Below, in pieces: positions 44,801 to 56,800 of a stretch of DNA of 64,000 nt. Made by a program: the position numbers and the translations under genes. The notes below the pieces were generated by a model. It saw only the letters and a list, made by a program, of their open reading frames with translations, had not been told where the DNA came from and did no database searches. Each line of letters starts with the position of its first letter. Position 1 is the stretch's first letter. Source of the stretch: Congeria kusceri (Eukaryota; Mollusca; Bivalvia; Myida; Dreissenidae); NCBI GenBank assembly GCA_027627225.1, contig CM051034.1, positions 44,625,548-44,689,547 on the forward strand. Direction: 5' to 3'.

Positions 44801-47800
44801 TTAAATGAACAATTTTCGTATGAAAAGCGAGGTTACCATTACTTTATATGCATTTTAATATTCATAAATTCCCACTGTCAAGACTGTGTCTATAAACGTA
44901 GCGCTGGTTGGGAAATAGTAGAAGTAGTGATGGTGGTGGTGGCGGTCGTGGTGCAATAGTAGTACTGGTTGTTGCTTTAGCAGTAGCAATATAATTGTTT
45001 ATATTTATTTATTTTTTGCTTTGACCATTTTGTCATTTTTGACATTTTGGTGTTAGCAATGCAATGCTGTTTTTTTTTCTTTCAGCTCACCATGTTAAAA
45101 CAAATAATCATAAGTCGCATTGTGCTCTGAACCGAATAATATAAAACTTTCATTTCTTCTAGGCCTACAAATATGACAACTCACAATTGTCTTGCATTCA
45201 CAAAATGTTAGTTATTACGGAAACCTAACTCTCGGATCCGTAACCTCACACTGTACTTATCTAGTTAACCTTTTGCGAAAGCATGCGTTACGCGCTGAAA
45301 ACATCTGCACGTCTTTTGTTGAACCAGGTCCGAAATTTCAATATTCGCTGACAAACCACCAATGGAATTGGGCTTAATTACACGATCCACGTTTGCCTCA
45401 TTAGACATAAAGAATAAGTTGGCAAGATATGGAAAGGTCTTACGGCTGACAGACGTTTATGCACCTGTCAGTACAAAGTTAATATATCGATTTGTATCAG
45501 TCTGACATTGTCTGGTGGTAGGTGTTCTCAATTTCGCTTCAACCGGTTTAAGATTAAACCGGTTTAAGAGTGATTTGTAAATGTTGGGGGTTCGATTTCA
45601 ACTCATGGGGATAACGTTCCGTCGTGTTTTTTTTTCGTTGCGTTTTCATTGCACCATGTTGGTTGATCTTATCAATGAAAATGGCTCGCCTGCGTATTAG
45701 AATGCTTTGATGGAAATCGACGAAAACTCGAGTTACCGGGTACTCGATAAACTCGGTGTTAAGTAAAACGCTGATAGCGTAGAAAGACTGTTGGCGACAA
45801 AAGAAAAGACACCAAAAGCAAGGAAAATAGATTGCAAGAATTTTCTAACAGAAAGGGCACAACTCTGTTTGAATGAGATTGAATTTCTGCAAGGCCATTT
45901 TACACAAAACAAATCAAAGTACTCATTGTTATATTCCCTAGTTTCTTGGTAGATAATATAGGTTTGTATAAAACTACTCAGTGCAAACGCAATAATATGC
46001 ATAACTGAACGGGTCGAAACAGCCGATGGAGCTTATAAATTGTTGGAATCGATTGTTAGTGCTTCGTATCCTGCAAAGTATGAAACATGTGCGTAATTGT
46101 GACCCATTAATTTAGGAAATATTATATCGTCAATCTTTACTATGGTGTTACATTGCTGATTCAACGCAAATGTTTTACGAACCCTAGTTTACTGAAAATA
46201 TTGCAGCAATCAAAAGTCGAAGGCCAATGAACTCTGGCCATTACATCGTAATGTATGAAAATAAATTACAGAATAAGTAAGTCATTGTCAACTTTTCAAA
46301 AGCAATTCGAGCGCCAGTGGCGATCGGAGCAGTTCACATTGTGGATGAAAAATATAAAATCCCTGAACATGATCAACACCATAATTTACGAGGCTCATAC
46401 ATCGGGCGTTTGACGAGCGAATCTTCGCTGTTGGAAAATCGGTGGGGTGGCGGAATCTGATTATTGTGATCGCGGTCGTCGAAAGGCTTGAATATTCATT
46501 TCGTTATACAGCGCGTTTAAAAACACGGATCAGGTGTTGCAAAGTTTATACACGGATGCTTTGAAAGTCAAAGAAGGCATGCCAGGGCAGAAACGTTCGC
46601 CAAAGAGATTTCACAAATGGGCGGCGGTGACAATGAAATCTGCATGTATGATTTAATGGTATTATTAATATTTGTTTAACCACAAATAAATCCCTCTATT
46701 AAAACTTTAAATCTGCCATTTTCGGCAAACTTTTATCACGCGTCAAATCCACTTTTGTGGGAGACTCGGTAATTTTAACGGATTTGCAATGGTAATGATA
46801 AAAGAAGTAAAAACACAAACGATTTTTGTATGGGTATTGGATACTTTCTGATTTATGTTAATGCTTTACCTTATTGGACTGAAACTTCACGGCTGTTTTT
46901 ACTGTTTATAGGCGAGCACAATGAAGAAAACGCAAACATAAGGTTGTTGTTGATAGTTTTTAAGGCCAAAAAAAGAGTTCCGTTTCTTGTCTCCTGCCCA
47001 AAAAACTAAGGGTCGGTAGGTAGGGATTTTTTATTATTTTATTATTTGTTAATGACGGGAGAATGGTTTGTGTAACAGTAACAGTCTTTTTCAGTCTTTA
47101 TTATTTTTGGACCAAAAATATGTAGGGTCGGCAGCAAAAGTAAAGGGTCGGTCGGGAGACCAGAAACGGGACTTTTTTTTTTTTTTTGTGGGGGGGGGGG
47201 TGCTAATGGACAATGTTAAAGAAGTTGGTGACGGCAACTTTACTTTCATTGAGTGTGGGTGCTGCTGGTGATGATGATATGATGATGATATGATGATGAT
47301 GATGATGATGATGATAATTGCTGTTACTATTATGTCATGATTATGATAACGGCGACGACGACAATTATCATCATAATAATTATTATTAAAATAATTATTA
47401 TAATAAAGATGATGATGGTGATAATGACGATGATGATTATGATAATTACGGTGATGACGATGATGATGGTGATGCTGCTGCTGGTGGTGGTGGTGGTGGG
47501 TTTTGTTGATAAATATAAAAGGACCGTGCCAAAAAAACAACAAACATTTACAACATGTAATTACTAAACTATGCAACTTCGAACGAATCATTCCTACTAC
47601 GGCAAATTTTCAATCAATCAGAAATTTTCTGCTCTGCACAATCAACGAAAATTAACATTTGACATCAATATCAAACAAATCAAGTGATCAAATGAATGAA
47701 TAAAACAATTACACATAAACATTCGGCAAAGAAAAGACATTCATCACGTCAGGAAATAAAACAATTGTAAATATCATCGTCGATTATTGAATCATAATTA

Positions 47801-50800
47801 CGTTCAAACAAAACGCCACAATGTATTAATTGTTGTAACATCAAAGGATCTGAATTAAGCCTTCTAGACCGCATACAATTAAGAATGATATACCGCAAAT
47901 TTAAAAACTACGAATGGCAATTCGAGATGTTTCGAATATTGCCAATGAGTGGGCCTGATTGATTCACAAGGCGCAGCCATGTTTTTTTTAAATTTATTTT
48001 TAGTTTCTCAGACATTTTATGAAAAACGGCTCAGTCGGGAGGCGGAAATAAAATAACAAAATATATGTCTTATAAACACCCTTTTTCGCCATTTACATGA
48101 CCATAACAACGATAATTAAATGCATCTTTTGTTATATCAACATGCATATAAAGTCAACATGATTTACGTGGAACTAATATATTTTTCATAGTGTGTTTTT
48201 GCATATAACTGTGGGTTTAACACTCTTTTAATAGCCATAAGGAATCATGCATCGGTTGAAATAAATGATTTTTTTCGTATAAAATTTGCATTTTATTATT
48301 TTTGCAATATTGGATTTTACTAGTTCTACTTTTTGTATTTTCAAAAAAAAAGGTTCGGGGGATCCGAGAAACTAAAAATTAACAAAACTCTGGCCTTTGA
48401 TTAAATCGCGACTAGCGACAGTTTTGTTATTAATTTTGTTGCATTTATGTTGTTTTTTATAAAAACATTATAAACAAATTAACCGTTTGAAGATCGTACT
48501 TTTGTAAAATTTATGAGTTTATGGTGTATACATCCTATCATTTGTTTGAAAAAGTCGTAAATTAAACGCGCATGTTACATCATTTGTAATGGCTTTCCTG
48601 TTTCCGTGTATAAGTACAGTTTTCGCAGTTTTTAATAATGACAAACTGCACCTTCCTTTGTTCAATATCGACTGGGATGAACCCTGGCGTCTGAAGGTAG
48701 AAAGCCCCTAATGGGACTTTTTTCAGAACTTGACTTTCTTATTATCTTTGATCATTAAATATATTATGAGACTTAACTGTGAAATATAAACAAAATCTAA
48801 CCACACGTTTTGACAAAAATGCGATTTTTGTTATAACCCCTCATTTTCCTACTTCAACCTAAAATTTTGATGGGGTACACTTACAAAAATGACTGACATA
48901 TTGTCAAAATGTATTTTATTTATTCCTGAATAGCTTTAATTTATACGTTAAAGATGTATCTTATGAAAAAGTATAACAAACATAAGTACTAAAGTTGACC
49001 AACAATACTTATGACATTAAATTTGGCTAAGCATATGGTAAAAAACAACAGATTTCATTACAGTAAAAATACGCCTAACACCAATTTTTGTATTTTTTAA
49101 AACTTTTATTTCATAGTATGTCAAAATCAGTAATACCAAAATATAATATAACCTTATCTGAGAGGAAAAAGGTATAAATTGACATAGGTTCACCATAAAA
49201 ATCTCAAGGTATAAGGTATTTTCCTTCTAAAATATTGTTTTTCTCTTCTAATTATAATCTAATAGCAGTATCGATATTAAATGAATTATTTTTGCATTAA
49301 TGTTAAAGGAATAGTGTTTTGTGTAAACATTTAAAATACAAATCTAACTAGCTGAGGTTGACATGTCCTTGGTTACCAAATTCAGAAAAATAATAAACAT
49401 TTTTTATAAGTGTGTGTTTAAAAAAATTCAATTTACATTTTCATTACATTGGGATAACAAAAGCTTAAAAAAACTGGCAAATCTTTGTGATAACTTCATC
49501 AAGACTCTTCTTGGAGCTTGTGACTATTGGTAAAATGTCACAGTTTCTTTTATAAAAAGGTGTCTCTTAGACCATTCTCATCATTTCGCCGATACATAAT
49601 TTCGTGTTTTTTTTTACAGCGGTAGATCTCGTCAAAATTCCTCAGTGGAACAGGTGCAAGTTTACACAATGAACAGTATTTCAAATTATCCAACAGAACG
49701 ACAAACTTGATCACCCGACGTCCCGCTCTCCACCCATCTCGACTGACTATTTTTCCAAGTTTTTGGTGTGAATGAATGTCATTTCACAGCAAGGAGCACG
49801 TATCTCATTCACGCAGATATGTTTTTATATACGAATAATTATGTTCAATAATACTAATACACCTTGGGCGTTTATTTATAACTATTTTAACTTTAGTGTA
49901 ATGAAATACACCAGACATATCGCGAAAATGTCATGATTAAATGTAAACAGAAATTCCCAACAATGACGTCATTTGAAGGTATTTCCCATGCCAGAGTACC
50001 TTGTTTTTCTTCAAACTACATTTTTACTTTCATCTTTGAACACAAATAAGCATTTATTCACACATTTAATTGAAAATGACTCAACATTCGAAAAGTAATG
50101 TTTATTTCGCGAAAATAATTTCTGTTTCGGATCAGATCGATTAGATTTACGGTTAGTGGCGAATGGGCCGAAGTTAACCGATATTTCCCGAGTATTTCCG
50201 AAGTCATTAGGATCTTTCTACCTTAAGCCTGCCTTATCGCAGTTTGATAAGACAATATATTTGATAATACAAAATCTGCTGCTGCGATCGTTTTTTTTTT
50301 GTTTTCAGGCATTGCAATTATTGCAGAAAGTTACAATGTCTTTGTTTGTTAGGCGGGTAAACCCGAGTACCCGTGAGACACTCCTTTGCCCAGAATTGTG
50401 ACTATTATCCACATTTGCATGCGCCTGGGTGGGGAATCAAACCCGGGTTGCCTAAGGTAAGTCACGAGTGTTTCAACCGCAGAAAAAAATTGCATGGTGG
50501 TGAACATAATCACTTAGGCAAAAAATGTGTTTCGGGCCACGGCTCAAAAAGTTTGGTAAGATCGGGATTGATTTTTTAAAACTTTTTTAAAGACACATTT
50601 CAACTAAAACATTGAAAATTATTTTATGGAAAACACTCGTCGCTAAAACTTTAGGGCGGGTTTGTTTTTCGCAAGGTAGGGTTGCCCGAAACAAAGACTT
50701 TTTGGCCTTAGCAGGGCTGAATAGTACTGGGACAAGATTTGACCTTCCTAGTTCGTTGACGTTACTATCCGTCTCACATTATATTACCCAAGTTCCAGAG

Positions 50801-53800
50801 CAATGTGTTATTTAACACGAAGTAAAGAGGGCTTTTGCATAAAATAAAAAGTGCATTGCTGCAAATTGCTACCAGTACAAGTCCTAGCACCTTGTCAGTG
50901 TAATGTTGAAATTCTAACGCTTGATTCGATTGGCTGAAATGGAACAATACAAAAATATCGCCCACGAATGTAACAATTGTTTCCATTGGTCAAAGTCTTT
51001 ATCATATACCGCGCATATTAGTTCGTGTGTAATGAGTGACGTAATTAGTTTTGAGCATCCAGCTCAATATGCAAATTAGATCAATAAAAATACTCTTAAA
51101 CCTTTTTCAAACACTTGGAGAGTGTGGTCCCGAATTGAGTAATATTCGAGTTTATTTTGCTATGCATTACAGTATTCTATACTATATTATATTGAATTTC
51201 TATTATAGAAATGACTGTTGTATACACATCTCGTTATTTTAACGCATAGATTTTTATATAAAGCATCGTACACACACTGCAATGATTGTATGTGTCATTC
51301 CCTTTAATAGAAGGTTTTTACCCATTTATATATTACCGCAGAGCTTCTATGTAGAGCAGTGTGCTCGGGCAATGGTTTTTAATCGAAGTTCCGAGGGTAA
51401 TTAATCCAACTAGTTAGTAGTAACGTAATTGCATTTGTTAACGTACATCTAATACGAAACATGCGTATGTTGCTTTTCGTAATATATGCTTTCAAACGGC
51501 AAATATTATTTCACGTTGTGACTAAGAATGATAAAATGCCACCCTGACGAAAAGAAGCCAACACTAAAATTATTTGCACAATAACTTAATAAAAATAATA
51601 ACAGCGATCTAAATGTACGCGTTACATTGTTACTTCGCTCATTTTCGACGCCGTAATTGCATACCAAAAGCATTCACAATGTAGCAAACCTAAACATTTT
51701 CACCGTCCATTTTCGCATAATTATTAAATTCGCATATAATAACGGGTTCCGATGACAAAAAAAATCAATAAATCACACGTCGGATCGCGCGCAAACATTC
51801 AGACGTGTTTATGGTCACTTATTATAATCATAGACCCGCATTCAACAGTCACTTTTGAAAAAGTACACGACCTGAAATCGAAAATGTCTATCACTATGCG
51901 CGATCATTTTGCCGTAGAATTTGGATTACAAGGTTGGCATATGATACCGAGCGGTTAAGGACATTATGTTAATTGCCTAATAATTATGATATCGAATAAA
52001 ACCTAATTGTCATTTTGTTCACAAATCTGTGATGGAATTTCACAAAAAGAAAACATTACCACGTCTACCACGTATTAGTTGAAAAAGAAGTCTTTTTTTT
52101 CTTCAGATACTGCAAATGCCTTCGTGTTTGCGTTGAATTGTTTTTTCGTGGTGGTAGTTGCCTTACACTTCCTTACGATCCTTGAAAAGCACGCTTGTAC
52201 AATGTCAACATATTTATATTTAAAAAAAATTATGATGTTCTATGTACTGTTTAGCAATAACTTATGTTAGGAACTTTACTTATTTACATATTGTACAATC
52301 GAAACAAGTAATGCAGTATGCCTAGTAGTTATTACTCCAGAATAAGTGTTAACAGAAATATGGCAACGCAAAGCCAAAAATGTCAATTTTACAATATTCA
52401 CTGACCTATATGTAGGTCAGTAAGTAATATGTTTATACATACAATGCCTATTCAAGACGTTTAAATACTGACCTATATGTTCCACTCGGTCCAATGGTCC
52501 TATATGCCACCTTAACATTGTTAAAATTAAGGAATATATTTACTGAGTAAAATAAGTTTTGCAACAAAATTAAACTTGATATATTTTGCTGAGTCATAAT
52601 TAAATAAATAACATTTCATTTCTTCTTAAGTAGTGGTCCTTACCTAGTGAATATCAACATTATGCTTGGTATAAATGTCACAATGTTATAATAAAATAAA
52701 ACCAATAACCAATGTTGTTTTTTTTACTTTAAGATGCATTTAATATTTGCTAACATCCTAGTTGTTGCTTAACTTATTTTACTGAGTATATAATTATTGT
52801 TTTATTTTATCTCAGCTTTGTATGTCAGCTGTAACAATTATTTCTTGTCGTTAAATCGTTAATTATAATTTGTGTCAAGTGACTGCCGTCTAACCGACTT
52901 TCCGAAGCTTTCGAACTAACGAACTGTCGCCCGAACCGGCCTTAAGTAAGACAGAACGGGCAATATCAACAAACCATAAAAGAAAGGTCAAGACTACTTG
53001 TCCGAAAATAGAGCTCGTCCGGAGACCGGTATCTCTATTGCCCATATATAAATTATATATGTATGTTTGTTTTGATTAGATAAACAACTTTGATCACATG
53101 GTAATGATTAATAAATTGTAGATTTCAGTAAACATCTGAGCAATCAAAAGCCCTTTGTCAAGTGGTATCGGTTTTATCGAAAGCACAATGTGAAAGTTAT
53201 AAAATATGTAAACCATAGTTCTGTGTTCATGAATGTAATGGATTCTACTTTCCTTTATTTTGTTTTGTTTTTGATAGTATGCTCGTTTAGGGCATATCGA
53301 TGATGATGATGATGATGATGATGGTGACGACGATGACAAAGATAATAAAAATGATGGTGATATCATAATGATGATGAGGATGTAGGTGATGATAATGATG
53401 ATGATGATGAAGTTTGAAGTGGTGATGGTGATGATGATGATAATAACGACGACAGCTGTTGTTATTGTATCGGTTTGTCTACGGTTTTTCTATGATGCTG
53501 ATGATATTGATACAAAAAGCCATGCACTGAAGGTGATGATAACAATGTTGCTGTTATTGCTACTGATGATGATAATGAGTCCGGCTATGCGAATGATTAT
53601 AGTTATCAGTATGGTAATACTGAATGATAATGATAATGCTTATGCTGCTGCTGTCGCGGATGATGATGATAATGATAATGCTTATGCTGCTGCTGTCGCG
53701 GATGATGATGATAATGATAATGCTTATGCTGCTGCTGTCGCGGATGATAATGATAATGATAATGCTTATGCTGCTGCTGTCGCGGATGATGATGATAATG

Positions 53801-56800
53801 ATAATGCTTATGCTGCTGCTGTCGCGGATGATAATGATAATGATAATGCTTATGCTGCTGCTGTCGCGGATGATAATGATAATGCTTATGCTGCTGCTGT
53901 CGCGGATGATGATGATAATGACGATGATGCCGATGTCGGTGGCGATTATGATAATGATGATGCTAATGACGAATGATGGTGAAGATGATGATGACGACGA
54001 CGATGATGATGAATGGGTTATTTCAGGGACACCCATTCATGTACAAACTATATCATACCTCTCTCAAAAATTAGACTAATAAAAACTACCATACCAGAAA
54101 GCATTTATATTAACATTTATATTAACATCTGGACAAAATATGCCCGCAGACAAGCAGGTGCACGCGTAAAGAATCGACGTTTTCTATTAAGCACAAATTT
54201 GACTGATTTCGACAATAATGCACAGGAATAAATTAATAATTTATTCACCAGTTAACGTCATTTAATCAAAACGTTAGTGTAGCCGTGGCATTTATAATGA
54301 TATAAAGGTGGGAGCGGGAACCGATTTGTCAAAATGAGAAATTTATATACTAACTGTAAGTATGAATTAAAGAAAAAAAACGCAAGATTGATTTTGTCGG
54401 AAAGATTGGTTCATGGACACGTCGATGCAGTTTTGGCAGGAGTACAATTTAAGTGTATTGAATTAAAAAAAGAAATTGAACTTAATATAACTAATAATTG
54501 CTTGACAGGCGATGCCCACGCCTGAGAAAAAGATAGTCATAAGTGACCATATCCACAAAGCTCTTAAGGAAAATCTGAACTTAAATTCTGCTTAAGTGAA
54601 CATGAAAAATAACATTATTAGTGTGGAAATCTATATTTTATACATGAAACATAACATTATTAGTGTGGAAATATATATGTTATACATGAACTATAGTAAA
54701 ATAACAAGCCTCTGTTGATTCTTAACCATAAGGCATAAAGAAGTTGTTTGTTTCCGCTTATCCGACCCCCTATTTTTTTCCGCCGACCTTAAAAGTTTGT
54801 TTGCCTATAGATTATAAACTTTTTATGACGTTCGGTCAAAAGCGCTGTGTGGCTTTTCGGTAATTCATATTTTGAAAAAGTAAATGTCAAACTCATATTC
54901 TGAAAATGTCTTTTGTATGACCTTATTTATAGCTAAGGTACTGTTTCTTTGATGGGAGGCGTTTAACATTTTACATTTTTTACCTCCCCCCCCCCCCCCA
55001 AGGCTTTGATTTCTTGCCACTTTACTTACCACTTAATTTAATGCGTTAGACAATTGTACTGATTGTAATGGATAGTGGAAACTTTTATTTTTATTTTATC
55101 ATGTTATTACTTAACGTATTCCTATACTAACATTCATCATTCCGATAGCAATTATTGTGAACTTATATGTTTAACAGATACTTTTATATTCAGCTATGTT
55201 ATTTAAATAAAGACAAAGTACAAAATAAAAGTGTTCGGGAAAAAATGACATGATATTGTTCAAGGGACGATTTTATATCTATGTGGCCGGGCCCGGCTAG
55301 CTCAGTTGGTAGAGCGCTGGACTGTCAATCCGGGGATCGTGAGTTCGAACACCAGCCCGGCCACATAACTTGTGTGGGGATTGGTCATGAAATTATTTCT
55401 ACGGCCATTCTCCCCCTAACTCTAATATAAGTAGGGCAGTTGTCAGTAACTGGCATAGGTATGTGCACTTAGTACTGGTTTACCGCTTAGATTGGCTAAG
55501 CTTGCCCAGAAAAAGTGTGAGTAGGTTTACTGACCGCCGTGATATGACTGAAATACTGTTACAAACGGCGAAAAATCCCAACAAACAAACAAACACACTT
55601 AGATGTGTCATGTTTACAGGCTTTAAACAAATTTTAACATCTTAAACATGTTTATGAGTATTTTGCTGACAAGGTTCTGGTAATATTCTACTGACAAACG
55701 AAGTTTCTCAGAAATGTGCATATTCGAGTTTCATCTGGAGACTATCACAATTAATTGTCAAAGCGCTAAGAGAATACGACAGAAGACCCGCAAAGTGTCC
55801 GCCATTTTATCGCAGAAACGTAGTGTTACTCTGACATTATCCAGTCCCCCAAATCACTCGCCGTACTGTATAGGTTACACTACACTGACTTGTGCCGCCA
55901 ATTAGCTAAGAATGCGACGTTATCGGAGTTATATGAACTTACAAATTGGATTGTACGGTGGGGTCAAAAGGAACCATTTATAAACGGGACACATAATCGT
56001 GGAATGTCGTGGGTTAAACACCGGTTTCGTATATCCCACAACTGTATAAATTCGTAGGGGAAATACAATGCGGTTTTCGTTTTGTTGAATCAGAGAAAAA
56101 CGACCTAGTTTAAGTATATGGTGTTTGGAAACGCGATTTCTGTAATTGTCTAATGACAAAAAGGTGTGCAGATCTAGTTGCGCATTAATGATGTATTGGG
56201 GCACAGATTGGCTTAAGTGACGTAGTCAAAATGATGGTATAATAGGGAAATATCCAAAGCAAAATATTAGGGTGCTGCACCCTGTTCTTTTTTAATACCC
56301 CTGACCCCAAACATCATCATGTTGCCCATGAATACTTCTTTAACTCAAGAAAGCTGAATATAATTCGGTACACCTTTTGGGAAACATCAGTTTTCCGAAA
56401 TAATTACCAATGATTCATTAAACAAAAAAGTTATGTGCACCAATATGAAATAACCAACCATTTCAAAGTAAACGTTTGTAACGAGATACATGTGTATACA
56501 CATAAATTTACATCCCTTGAAAGCCAGTAGGGCCTATCGGCTTTCTTTGCGCATATGCTGATGAGCCCTTTTGGTTTTCAAGGGAAGAAAATACCTCGTG
56601 TAAATGGACGCAACTCAGACCTGTGTATAATATTCATACAATAAACAAATTAGCGTGTATACTAACTGTAGCTACTGGCCTCCAACGTTTGTCGAAGCAT
56701 ATTGACAGATCAGTTGCAAGGGATATGATTCTGAAACTGCCGTTTGGTTGGGATTCAAACTTCAAGTAACCTGCAAGAACATAAAAATTATGACGTCATG

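Larger units (their letters stand above)
41809..56666 (-). other. FGF second visible intron (~14.9 kb), repeat-rich
   Basis: It separates the 104-nt exon from the last exon. It contains fold-back repeats (41971, 42211, 42391), a 107-bp duplication, a MITE (43837), trinucleotide tracts (47260, 53280), a SINE (55290) and a small hairpin (56516). Stretches 44150-47160 and 47515-53275 hold nothing else I can support as a gene on either strand. Confidence 0.7.

Noticed and set aside
47091..47591. 166-codon - strand frame with poly-His and poly-Ile
   Set aside because: It lies in the ATG/ATA repeat and poly-T/poly-G run; composition alone explains it.
50420..50480. tRNA-like B box on the - strand (GGGTTTGATTCCCC)
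   Set aside because: No matching A box at the right distance and no SINE body found.
53386..54079. Long frames encoding AYAAAVADDDD or MLMLLLSR repeats
   Set aside because: They follow the 42-bp minisatellite; several frames are open at once, so coding is not indicated.
54334..54525. 63-codon + frame rich in Lys and Asn
   Set aside because: Short, no motif, in an FGF intron, no convincing splice borders.
55290..55365. tRNA-Asp gene (GTC anticodon position)
   Set aside because: The same head occurs on three elements that share a long non-tRNA body, one with a deleted anticodon arm, so these are SINEs.
55929..56204. 91-codon - strand frame in the FGF intron
   Set aside because: Considered as the missing FGF exon, but it has no FGF residues and no suitable phase; the 104-nt exon at 56667-56770 fits instead.
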